21,945 nucleotides of DNA from Pseudomonadota bacterium (lineage in GTDB: Bacteria; Desulfobacterota; Desulfovibrionia; Desulfovibrionales; Desulfovibrionaceae): NCBI GenBank assembly GCA_023435825.1, contig JAEZMB010000171.1, forward strand, positions 1 to 21,945, written 5' to 3'. Of the stretch, positions 6,904 through 14,391 are shown one piece after another (position 1 is the first letter of the stretch; each line of letters starts with the position of its first letter). The notes beneath the pieces are model-generated. The model had not been told where the DNA came from, ran no database searches, and worked only from the letters and a program-made list of their open reading frames with translations. The position numbers and the translations under genes were made by a program.

Positions 6904-9207
6904 TCAGCCCTTGTGGCCGTTGTCGTCGCCGTCGATGGGCAGGCGCACGAAAAACGTCGTTCCCCGGCCGGGTTCGGATTCAAAAGTCAACGAGCCGCCG
7001 TGCTTGGCCACCACGATGTCGTAGGCGATGGCCAGCCCCTGGCCCGTGCCCTTGCCCACGTCCTTGGTGGTGAAAAACATGTTGAAGACCTTGTCCCGGA
7101 TGGCCTCGGGGATGCCCGCTCCGGTGTCGCTGACCGCGATTTCCGCCATGTCGCCGACCCGGCGCAGGCGCAGGCCGATGCGGCCGGGCGCGCCGCCTTC
7201 CTGGGCCGCCTCGGCCACGGCGTGGGCGGCGTTGATGACGATGTTGAGCAGCACCTGGCTGATCTCGTCGGCCTGGCAGCGGACGTCGGGCAGGTCGGGA
7301 TCGCTGTCGAGGTCCGCCTCGGCCACGTACTTCCATTCATTGCGGGAGATTTCCAGGGTGGCCCGGGCCAGGTCGGCCAGGTTGACGGCCTGGGTCCGGT
7401 CGCCGGAGGAATGGGAGAAGCGGCGCATGGCCGCCACGATGGAGGTGATGCGGCTTATGCCGTCGAAGATGTTGTCGATGGCGGCCGGGATCTCGGCGCG
7501 CAGGAAGGCGGCGTCGATGTCTTCCAGCAGTTCCCTCATGGCCCGGGCCGGCGCTTCGCCCACGGCCTCGGGCCGGCCGGCCTGGTCCTCGACCAGGGCC
7601 AGGACCCGGCACAAATCCTCGAAGGCGTTTCGCAGGAAGGTCACGCCGTCGCCCACGTACTGGGTGGGGGTGTTGATCTCGTGGGCGATGCCGGCGGCCA
7701 GCTGGCCGATGGCCTCCAGCTTGCCCACCCGAGCCAGCTTGATTTCCATCTGCCGCCGCTCGGTGAGGTCCACGTAGATGCACAGGCCGCCGATGCAGGC
7801 GTTGTTGATGTCGTACAGGGGCGAGATGTTGGCCAGGATGACCTTGTCGCGGCCCTTGTGGCTCTTGGTGTTGACTTCGATGCCCTGGAAGATGACGCCT
7901 TCGGCGATGCTTTTGCCGGCCATGGTCTCGTGGGCCGGGTCGCGGTAGTAGACCTCGGCCAGGTGCTTGCCGGTCAGGCCCTCCACCGGGCCGTCGATGT
8001 CGAGCATTTCCAGGAAGCGCGCATTGGTCTGGAGCACGCGCTGGCCGGCGTCCACCAGCAGATAGGGGGCCGGGAAGTTGCCGAGGATGCCCTGGAGCAG
8101 GTCGGATTCGTGCTGGCGGGTGCGCTCCAGCAGTTCGACGCCGGCCCTGGCCGCGAGCAGGGCCCGGATGATGACGAAAAGGAGCAGGGTGATGGCTAGG
8201 CCCGAGGCCGTGATGAAGACGGGCAGCCGGCGGTCCATGGCGGCTTCGAAGCCGGGCAGGGCGGCGAAGCGGATGGTCCAGGTCCGGCCCAGGATCTCCA
8301 GGCGCCGGGTGTCGGCGAAAAGGGGCGGGCCGGGCTTGGCTGGGTCGTCGGCCAGGCCTTCGCTGCGGTACAGGAGCGCCGTCTCGGACGGCGCGTCGCC
8401 GTCGAAGATTTCGAAGCCCACGTCCTGATGGTCGCCAGCCAGGATGCCGCGCATGAGGTTGTACATCCGAAAGGGCGCGTTGACGTAGCCCTTGATGAGC
8501 CGGCGGCGCAGCTCGACGGTGGGCGGCGGGGCCGGGGTGCCGTAGACCGGCATGAACATGATGAAGCCGGGCTGGACATTGGTCGTGCCTTCCTGGACCA
8601 GGGTGATCTTGCCGGTGATGGACGGCTTGGCCGTGTCCCGGGCGCGTTCGATGGCGGCCCGGCGCACGGCTTCGCTGAAGGTGTCGAAGCCGAAGGCCTT
8701 CTTGTTGAGCCCGGTGTCGGGTTCGAGGTAGACGACCGGCGTGTAGGCGTCGCGGTCGCCGGGCGGGCGGATGGCGTAGTCCGGGAAACCCTGGGCGCGC
8801 ATGGCCGCGACGTGGGCTTCACGGGTGTCCGGGAAGATGGCCGGGGAATAGCCCAGGCCCTGGATGCCGGGATAGTTGGCGTTGAGGTCCAGGGTGGCGG
8901 CAAAGGCCTTCCACTGCTCCCGGCTGACGTCGCCCACGGCGTTGAACAGGGCCAGCCCGCCGTCCAGGGCCAGTTCGTAGGCCGTGACCCGGTCGCGCAG
9001 GGCGGTGAGGATCTCCGAGACCCGGAAGTCGAAGCGCGCCCGGGCATGGGCCGTGACGTCGCCCTGGACCAGCATCCAGGCGTAGCCGGTCAGGGCCAGG
9101 CCAAAGGCCAGCTGGCACCAGGCCAGGGCCTTCCACAGGGCCATGCGCCGGTCCGGGGACCAGCCGGGACGCCCCGTCGTCGCCACAGGGGCGGGAGGTG
9201 GCTGCAT
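6904..9207 (-). CDS. CHASE-PAS sensor histidine kinase
   Basis: This 767-aa membrane sensor kinase has a first transmembrane segment at about 23-47, an extracytoplasmic CHASE domain at about 60-300 (YPGIQGLGYSPAIFP, RDAYTPVVYLEP), and a second transmembrane segment at about 329-352. A PAS domain (about 370-485) and the catalytic region follow. The H-box is AAGIAHEINTP with H509, and the ATP-binding domain has the N-box (NIVINAAHA), G1 (DTGAGIP), F (FNMFFTT) and G2 (GKGTGQGLAI). All catalytic motifs are intact. CHASE domains bind small extracellular ligands; which one is not visible here. No HAMP domain is evident. AAGGAG 6 bases before the ATG fixes the start. The receiver-HDOD protein downstream is its likely partner. 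Confidence 0.93.
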   Translation of the reverse strand: MQPPPAPVATTGRPGWSPDRRMALWKALAWCQLAFGLALTGYAWMLVQGDVTAHARARFDFRVSEILTALRDRVTAYELALDGGLALFNAVGDVSREQWKAFAATLDLNANYPGIQGLGYSPAIFPDTREAHVAAMRAQGFPDYAIRPPGDRDAYTPVVYLEPDTGLNKKAFGFDTFSEAVRRAAIERARDTAKPSITGKITLVQEGTTNVQPGFIMFMPVYGTPAPPPTVELRRRLIKGYVNAPFRMYNLMRGILAGDHQDVGFEIFDGDAPSETALLYRSEGLADDPAKPGPPLFADTRRLEILGRTWTIRFAALPGFEAAMDRRLPVFITASGLAITLLLFVIIRALLAARAGVELLERTRQHESDLLQGILGNFPAPYLLVDAGQRVLQTNARFLEMLDIDGPVEGLTGKHLAEVYYRDPAHETMAGKSIAEGVIFQGIEVNTKSHKGRDKVILANISPLYDINNACIGGLCIYVDLTERRQMEIKLARVGKLEAIGQLAAGIAHEINTPTQYVGDGVTFLRNAFEDLCRVLALVEDQAGRPEAVGEAPARAMRELLEDIDAAFLRAEIPAAIDNIFDGISRITSIVAAMRRFSHSSGDRTQAVNLADLARATLEISRNEWKYVAEADLDSDPDLPDVRCQADEISQVLLNIVINAAHAVAEAAQEGGAPGRIGLRLRRVGDMAEIAVSDTGAGIPEAIRDKVFNMFFTTKDVGKGTGQGLAIAYDIVVAKHGGSLTFESEPGRGTTFFVRLPIDGDDNGHKG

Positions 9208-9233
9208 CGGACGCTCCTTGGGATTCCAACTTT

Positions 9234-9263
9234 CCTATAGGCCAAAGGAGCGGCAAAAGGCAA
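9234..9263 (-). promoter_or_regulatory. Candidate sigma70 promoter for the kinase operon
   Basis: On the minus strand TTGCCT (9258-9263) and TATAGG (9234-9239) are 18 bases apart, each matching 4/6 of consensus. The transcript would start near 9227, about 20 bases before the start codon. The -35 lies in an 11-base word (GCAAAAGGCAA on the plus strand, 9253-9263) that recurs before glgP. I saw no other element in the 229-base gap 9208-9436. Confidence 0.45.
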
Positions 9264-9436
9264 CGCGGGCGGGATGCGTCAGGCGGGAAAGCGGAAAGCT
9301 TTTGGCCGGACGCGGCGGCAACGCGGCGCGGGGTCACGCCCAGCCGTTAAACAGCAAATTGTTGGGGATCAAAGCGTAATCGTCGCGCTGTGTCGCCGTC
9401 GGTTCATGCGGCGGCGGAGAGCCTGCGCCGGGAGCT

Positions 9437-10753
9437 TTAGCCGGTAAAGCTCAGGTAGTTCTTGCCCACCCGGTCCATGAGCGCCAGATGGCGGTATTCG
9501 CCCTTGATCTGGCCGGCCTCGTAGATGCGGTAGGCTTCCTCCACGCAGCGCTCGCAGGCCCCGATGGGCGCTTCCACGCCCAGGCACAGCGGATTTCGCG
9601 TGGATTCCGTCTCATACTTCACCACGCCGCGGCAGTGGTCGCACAGCCGCACCGACTCGGTCTGGTATTCCGTGATGGCGTCGGTGTCGTAATAGAGCGT
9701 CTTGCGGCGCGAGAACCAGCCGTTCACCGTTTCGCCCTTGCCCGGACCGCGCGGGTTGCGGACTTCCTTGACGATGTCGCGGCACACGTCCTCGATGTAG
9801 CCGGTCACCTTGTCGCTTTGGCGCACGGCCGCCGGGTCGAAGCCGGGTTCGCGCACGTGGCTGTAATCCAGCCCGGCCATGGACAGCACCAATCCCAGAT
9901 TGACGTAGGGCAGCGCGCCCTGGATGGCGTAGCCGCCTTCCAGCACGGCGATGTCCGCTCCGAGCAGCTCGGTGAGCTGGGCATAGCCCTGGGCCGAGAA
10001 GGCCATGTCCGTGATGGGGTCGGAGAAGTGGTTGTCCTGGCCGGCGGAGTTGATGACCAGATCGGGCTTGAAATCCTCAATGAGCGGCATGACCACTTCG
10101 CGCATGGCGAATAAAAAGCCCTGGTCCGAGGTGCCGGGCGGCAGGGGCACGTTGACCGTGGTCCCCAGGGCCCTTGGGCCGCCGAGCTCCAGGGGAAAGC
10201 CGGTGCCGGGGTAGAGGGTGCGGCCGTCCTGGTGCAGGGAAATAAAGAGCGTGTCCGGATCGTTCCAGTAGACGTCCTGGGTGCCGTCGCCATGATGGCA
10301 GTCGGTGTCCACGATGGCCACGCGCAAGGGGCCGTAGCGCTCCCGCAGCCATTCCACCATCACCGCTTCGATGTTGATGTTGCAAAACCCGCGCGAGCCG
10401 TGGACCACCTTCATGGCGTGGTGGCCGGGCGGCCGCACCAGGGCAAAGGCGCGCTCGGCCTCCTTTTCCATGACCGTGCGGGCGGCCCGGATGGCCCCGC
10501 CGGCGGAAATGAGGTGGGAGGTGGTGGTGACGGCCGGCACGTCGGGAAAGCAGAAATGCACCCGGGCCACGTCTTCGTGGGTGGCCAGGTCGGGCTTGAG
10601 TTCGGTCACGCCCGGAATGTCGAAGACGCCTTCCTCGCGCAACTGGTCCTGGGTGTAGAGCAGGCGTTCCTGGCGCTCGGGGTGGGTGGGCGAGATGGCC
10701 CAGTCGTAGGCCGGGAAAAAGACGATCCCGAGCGGATGGCGGGCTTTCAGCAT
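9437..10753 (-). CDS. Histone-deacetylase-family amidohydrolase
   Basis: This 438-aa zinc amidohydrolase belongs to the HDAC/AcuC/acetylpolyamine-amidohydrolase superfamily. Its motifs match the known active site: RPPGHHA (H111, H112 charge relay), DTDCHHGDGTQ (zinc ligands D151 and H153), GQDNHFSDP (zinc ligand D240) and LEGGYA (catalytic Tyr275). It should therefore be an active deacetylase of a small molecule or protein. A C-terminal extension from about residue 360 carries two CxxC pairs (C371/C374 and C400/C403) plus C390, which looks like an added zinc-binding knuckle. The start overlaps the hydantoinase-like gene's end by 7 bases (ATGCTGA), so translation is likely coupled. Natural substrate (acetylated polyamine, amino acid or protein lysine) cannot be told from sequence. 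Confidence 0.9.
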   Translation of the reverse strand: MLKARHPLGIVFFPAYDWAISPTHPERQERLLYTQDQLREEGVFDIPGVTELKPDLATHEDVARVHFCFPDVPAVTTTSHLISAGGAIRAARTVMEKEAERAFALVRPPGHHAMKVVHGSRGFCNINIEAVMVEWLRERYGPLRVAIVDTDCHHGDGTQDVYWNDPDTLFISLHQDGRTLYPGTGFPLELGGPRALGTTVNVPLPPGTSDQGFLFAMREVVMPLIEDFKPDLVINSAGQDNHFSDPITDMAFSAQGYAQLTELLGADIAVLEGGYAIQGALPYVNLGLVLSMAGLDYSHVREPGFDPAAVRQSDKVTGYIEDVCRDIVKEVRNPRGPGKGETVNGWFSRRKTLYYDTDAITEYQTESVRLCDHCRGVVKYETESTRNPLCLGVEAPIGACERCVEEAYRIYEAGQIKGEYRHLALMDRVGKNYLSFTG

Positions 10754-12426
10754 TGCTTGGACACCGCCTGTTTGTAGGCTCCCGAAACGCCAGGCCGCAC
10801 CTGGCAGGCCACGCGGATGTTGTGGCCGGCCAGCTCCTGGCCCTCGACCATGGGAAACGACGACAGCTCCACGGTCTCGATGGGCGCGTCGTCGACGTCG
10901 GCCCCGATGGAGGCGAGATAGTCGCGCAGGCTGGCCCCGGCCTCGCCTTCGGCGGCCGCCTGGCTGTAGTTGCCGGATACCGTCCGGGCCACGCCGAGCG
11001 ACGGGATGGTGAGGCGTCCGGCGGCGGTGTCGGCGAAAAGCTCCACGGAAAAGGTTGGCCTGGCCAGGGCCGCGCCGATGGCGTTGGCCACGGCAAAGCT
11101 CTCGGGCACGATGACTTCCTCGGAAAAGGCGTCCTGGAGCAGGGCGGAAAGGGCCAGGGCCGGCCCGCCCATGACGTAGACCCGGGTGGGCTGCACCTGG
11201 CGTCCTTCCAGCAGCTCAAAAATCGTGTAGACCGGGCGGTCGTTTATTTCGCGTACAACGGCCGCCACTTCCGAGCGGATCTGATTGACGGCATTGAGGA
11301 TGGCGGCCTCGGCCACTTCCTCGGGATCGAAGCCGTGGGGCGTGGCGGCGTCGAGCAGCCCCTGGTAGGAGGCCCGGGGATCGCCCACGGCGATGACGTT
11401 TTGGACGTTGAGCGCATCGATGAGCGTCGGCACCTTGCCGCCCAGGGCCATGGGCGGGCCGAAGCGGCGCGGGCCGACCTCGATGGCCAGCCGGCTGACC
11501 GTGACGGCCGAATCGCCGCCCACGCCGATGGAGCGGGTGCGCAGGGCGCGGACCAGGGTCGGGCGGCCGTCGATGGCGATGCCTTCGTTTTCGATGAGCG
11601 GCGCGCCGGCGGCGAACACGGCGATGTCGGTGGTGGTGCCGCCGATGTCGAGGATGACCGAATCCTCGGCGATGTCGCACACGGCGATGATGCCCATGAC
11701 CGAGGCGGCCGGGCCGGACAGGATGGACTGCACGGGCTGGGCGCGCGAAACCGACAGCGGCATGGTGCCGCCGTCGGCCTTGAGCACGTTTATGGCGGCG
11801 GTCATGCCCAGGTCGGCCACGGACTGTTCCACGGCGTCGCAAAAGCGGTTGTAGACGCGCCACACGGCGCTGTTGAGGCAGGCCGTGGCGATGCGCCGGC
11901 CAAAGCCCAGGCGGCCGGAAAATTCGTGCCCCAGCGACACGCAGTCGGCCCGGCCGGCGAGCAGGCCACGCAGGGCCAGCTCCTGGTCCGGGCAGCGGGT
12001 GGAAAATTTGGTGACCGCGGCAAAGGCGCGCAGCCCCTCGGCCAGCCAGGCGTCCACGGCGGCCTTGGCCGCGTCGAGGTCCACGGCGGCGGTTTCGCGG
12101 CCCCGGTGGTCGATGGCTCCGGCCAGGACATGGTAGTGCCCGCCCTGGCGGTAGGCCTCGGGGTCGATGCCCGGGCCGCCGGAGACGAGGATGCCCACGG
12201 CGTCGGCCGTGCCTTCGATGATGGCGTTGGTGGTGAGCGTGGTGGAGAGCGTCAGGCGATCGATGGCTGCCGGCCCGGCCACGGCCACGATGCTGGAAAG
12301 CGCCTCGCGTATGGAAGCGAGGAGATCGTCGTGGTTGGTGGGCAGCTTGGCGCAAGCAACGACCCCTTCCGGGCCGATGAGGACCGCGTCCGTGTGCGTG
12401 CCGCCGACGTCGATGCCGCAAAGCAT
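10747..12426 (-). CDS. Hydantoinase/oxoprolinase-family protein
   Basis: This 559-aa protein belongs to the HyuA/oxoprolinase branch of actin-fold (ASKHA) ATPases. Phosphate-binding motifs are GIDVGGTHTD (residues 4-13) and LDIGGTTTDIAVF (259-271). The family's TTLTTNAI and LKADGGTMP stretches are present, and VYVMGGPA (416-423) fits the adenosine-binding turn. Family members use ATP to open cyclic amides such as hydantoins or 5-oxoproline, usually with a HyuB-type partner. No HyuB gene is in this window, and this protein is shorter than a typical HyuA of about 690 aa, so the substrate is uncertain. AAGG lies 8 bases before the ATG. The leader and first five codons (MLCGI) are duplicated ahead of the permease gene at 14289. 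It overlaps the deacetylase gene downstream. Confidence 0.85.
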   Translation of the reverse strand: MLCGIDVGGTHTDAVLIGPEGVVACAKLPTNHDDLLASIREALSSIVAVAGPAAIDRLTLSTTLTTNAIIEGTADAVGILVSGGPGIDPEAYRQGGHYHVLAGAIDHRGRETAAVDLDAAKAAVDAWLAEGLRAFAAVTKFSTRCPDQELALRGLLAGRADCVSLGHEFSGRLGFGRRIATACLNSAVWRVYNRFCDAVEQSVADLGMTAAINVLKADGGTMPLSVSRAQPVQSILSGPAASVMGIIAVCDIAEDSVILDIGGTTTDIAVFAAGAPLIENEGIAIDGRPTLVRALRTRSIGVGGDSAVTVSRLAIEVGPRRFGPPMALGGKVPTLIDALNVQNVIAVGDPRASYQGLLDAATPHGFDPEEVAEAAILNAVNQIRSEVAAVVREINDRPVYTIFELLEGRQVQPTRVYVMGGPALALSALLQDAFSEEVIVPESFAVANAIGAALARPTFSVELFADTAAGRLTIPSLGVARTVSGNYSQAAAEGEAGASLRDYLASIGADVDDAPIETVELSSFPMVEGQELAGHNIRVACQVRPGVSGAYKQAVSKQC

Positions 12427-12470
12427 TAAATAGCCTTAGCAGCAAGGGCGGCGGCCGTCGAGCCGGGAGT
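12411..12470 (-). repeat. Leader/start-codon repeat, copy A
   Basis: This 60-base segment matches 14274-14333 at 53 positions. It covers codons 1-5 of the hydantoinase-like gene, its ribosome-binding site and about 44 bases upstream. Identity is unbroken over the first 17 bases, over the 14-base block around AAGG, and over the last 15 bases. Weaker similarity (8/11) continues into the coding sequence. Confidence 0.85.
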
Positions 12471-12488
12471 GGGGGGCGCGGGCGGGCC

Positions 12489-13358
12489 TCAGGACTTGAT
12501 ATCCAGGGCGAGCAGGTTGGCGACGGCCTCGGGCGTGCCGGCCTTGAGCAGCTCCATGAAGGAGACGGGGGCGGCCGGGTTGGCGGAAATGGTGAGCTGG
12601 CGCGGGTTTTCGACAAACTGCTTGAGGGCGCGGCCAAAGGCCTGGGGCAGGGGTTTGGGCGAATGCTGCAATGCCGCGTCGAGTTGGCCGGCGAGTTGTT
12701 TCTTGTAGGCCGGCAGGTCCATGCCTTGTTTCGCGGCGTTTTGCTTGAAGATGCGCTCAACGAGGGACGCGTCGGTATAGGCCATTTCCGCCTGCTTCAA
12801 GGCGCAGTTGAACATGCTGGCCATGATCGCCTCGGGGTCGACGGCGGTATAGTCCAGATTGCCGAGCACGAAGTCGAGGCGCAAGGAGCCGACGTCCTTG
12901 GCCGCATAGACCATGTGGCTCTTGAGTTCCCGCTTCTCGACCAGGCAGTCCATGTCGACGGTCACATCGGACGCCCACGGCCCGACGTAGCCTAGGGCGG
13001 TAAGCTCGGTAGCCACCTCCTTGCCCAGGGCGGAAGGCTCCAGCTCGATGCCCAGGATGTCGAAGGAGACATACTTCGGCCTGGGCGAATCCAGGTCAAT
13101 GCGGCGTATGATGACTTCCTTGGCGAAAGCCGGAGCGGCCATGCCCGGCCCCCGCATGGAGACGGCATTGATGACGGTATGTTGCGTGAAGAGGTTGTAG
13201 GATATTTTCCCGTAATGGAATGTTACGTTCGGACCCTGCTTGGCGATGGCGGCGTCTACGCGAGATTTGGCGACGTCCGAGGCGTATTGCGTGAGGCCGT
13301 AGAACAGGATGATGAGAAACGTGATGCTGCTGACGATAATGCGTTGCTTCTTGCTCAT
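12489..13358 (-). CDS. Membrane-anchored protein of unknown function (289 aa)
   Basis: The protein opens MSKKQR followed by one transmembrane helix (IIVSSITFLIILFYGLTQYA). The rest, about 260 aa, is probably periplasmic, with an N-terminal stretch resembling beta-rich AsmA/DUF945-type proteins (VTFHYGKISYNLFTQHTVINAVSMRG). That likeness is weak and I do not assign a family. The chosen ATG at 13358 has AAGGA 13 bases upstream, which is long. The frame stays open to 13502, but that upstream part looks non-coding and overlaps the permease tail. The 5' region is more AT-rich than its neighbours. It lies between the permease and hydantoinase-like genes on the same strand, inside the segment bracketed by the leader repeats. 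Confidence 0.75.
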   Translation of the reverse strand: MSKKQRIIVSSITFLIILFYGLTQYASDVAKSRVDAAIAKQGPNVTFHYGKISYNLFTQHTVINAVSMRGPGMAAPAFAKEVIIRRIDLDSPRPKYVSFDILGIELEPSALGKEVATELTALGYVGPWASDVTVDMDCLVEKRELKSHMVYAAKDVGSLRLDFVLGNLDYTAVDPEAIMASMFNCALKQAEMAYTDASLVERIFKQNAAKQGMDLPAYKKQLAGQLDAALQHSPKPLPQAFGRALKQFVENPRQLTISANPAAPVSFMELLKAGTPEAVANLLALDIKS

Positions 13359-13488
13359 AATGAATAAAATTTCCTTTATATTATTGGTAATTGCCTGGCC
13401 TTCGCAGGGCAATGGAACTTTTGCCGGACGCGGCTGTGCAAAAGCGCAACGAAGGGTTGGGCTATCGATTCCCGTATAGTTGATATTT
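13359..13488 (-). promoter_or_regulatory. AT-rich leader with inverted repeat
   Basis: The 130 bases before the 289-aa gene are AT-rich near the gene (AATAATATAAAGG on the minus strand). They contain an inverted repeat ATTGCC (13390-13395) / GGCAAT (13408-13413) around a 12-base centre. This could be an operator or part of a promoter, but no convincing -35/-10 pair was found. Confidence 0.25.
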
Positions 13489-14289
13489 TTAGACGGCGTC
13501 AAGCAATGGGAATTCTAGACAATGCCCGTCGCCAACAGCCCGGCCAGGAGGCAGCATCCAGCCGACCAGCCTGTTCACGCCGTCGAGGGTCATCTTGCCC
13601 AGTATCCGTGCCCCGGCGAAGGCTCCGGCAAAGGCGCCGGCCGAGGCGGCCAGGAGCAGGGGGCGGTTGTCGGCCACGCCCGGCGCGGACAGATGGCCGA
13701 CGTAGACGGCCAGTCGGGCGGCGTCCACCAGACAGGACACGACCACGCCGGTGGCGATAAACGTCTCCTTGGGCAGGCCCAGGCGCAGGAGAAAGGCGCT
13801 GCGAAACGCGCCCTGATGGCCGGACAGGCCGCCGAAAAAGCCGGAAACCAGCCCGCCCAGGGGGAGCAGGGCCGGCGGCAGGCCGCGTTTTTTGATGCGC
13901 CGGGTGATCTCGGGCAGGGAGAACAGCCCGATGAGCAGCCCCACCACGAGCTTGACCGGCGTGACGGCGTGGGGCGCGCCCAAAAGCGTGTAGGTCGCCA
14001 CCGGCGGCAGATCGGCCAGGGCGACCAGCAGGGCCGCGCCGCCGAAACTGGCCCCAAGGGCCGGCAGTCCGAACACGGCCGCGACCTTCCAGTCGGCCTT
14101 GCGGGCAAAAAGCGCCAGCTTGAAGAGGTTGTTGGCGAAGTGCACCAGGGCGGTCATGGCCACGGCCGCCTCGATGGGGAAGTAGATGGCCATGATGGGC
14201 GTGAGGAGCGTGCCCAGGCCGAAGCCGGAATAGAGGGTCAGCAGCGAGGCGACAAGGGCGGTGGCGCAGACGGCGATGCCGCAAAGCAT
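13489..14289 (-). CDS. TauE/SafE-family permease, C-terminus frameshifted
   Basis: This is a 266-aa integral membrane protein of the TauE/SafE (DUF81) type. The family signature is seen near the N-terminus (SLLTLYSGFGLGTLLTP) and again in the second half (GFFGGLSGHQGAFRSAFLLRLGL). Alternating hydrophobic stretches fit about 8 helices. Members move sulfonates, sulfite or other organic anions; the substrate here is unknown. The last 20 residues (from 247) are unlike the family. Removing one base at 13550-13551 restores LLAGLLATGIV and a stop at 13515-13517, the expected hydrophobic final helix, so a +1 insertion or a sequencing error is likely. The gene starts MLCGI like the hydantoinase-like gene because both lie in the duplicated leader; AAGG is 8 bases upstream. 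Confidence 0.8.
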   Translation of the reverse strand: MLCGIAVCATALVASLLTLYSGFGLGTLLTPIMAIYFPIEAAVAMTALVHFANNLFKLALFARKADWKVAAVFGLPALGASFGGAALLVALADLPPVATYTLLGAPHAVTPVKLVVGLLIGLFSLPEITRRIKKRGLPPALLPLGGLVSGFFGGLSGHQGAFRSAFLLRLGLPKETFIATGVVVSCLVDAARLAVYVGHLSAPGVADNRPLLLAASAGAFAGAFAGARILGKMTLDGVNRLVGWMLPPGRAVGDGHCLEFPLLDAV

Positions 14290-14333
14290 TCGATAGCCTT
14301 AGCAGCTACGACGCCGACCGTCGAGCCGGGAGT
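14274..14333 (-). repeat. Leader/start-codon repeat, copy B
   Basis: This is the second copy of the 60-base repeat (53/60 identical to 12411-12470), covering the first five codons, ribosome-binding site and leader of the TauE-type permease gene. Equivalent ends of the two copies are 1863 bases apart in direct orientation. The segment between them carries the 289-aa gene and nearly all of the permease gene. Confidence 0.85.
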
Positions 14334-14391
14334 CGAGGAGGGGGCCGGGAGGGCAGTTTGTGCTGATTTTAATAGTAGCAAGGCGTTCAAA

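Noticed and set aside
10753..12429. 558-aa plus-strand open frame opposite the hydantoinase-like gene
   Set aside because: It is nearly co-extensive with a recognisable gene on the minus strand and has no domain of its own.
13359..13502. Longer N-terminus for the 289-aa membrane protein
   Set aside because: The extra 48 residues precede the transmembrane helix, overlap the permease tail, and do not look protein-like.
12411..14333. Insertion sequence or transposon bounded by the leader repeats
   Set aside because: No transposase or terminal inverted repeats are seen, and the repeats are direct and include start codons, so a mobile-element call is not supported.
14290..14340. Riboswitch in the duplicated leader
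   Set aside because: A weak stem can be drawn in copy B (GACG/CGTC), but the matching bases in copy A do not pair, so no conserved fold is supported.
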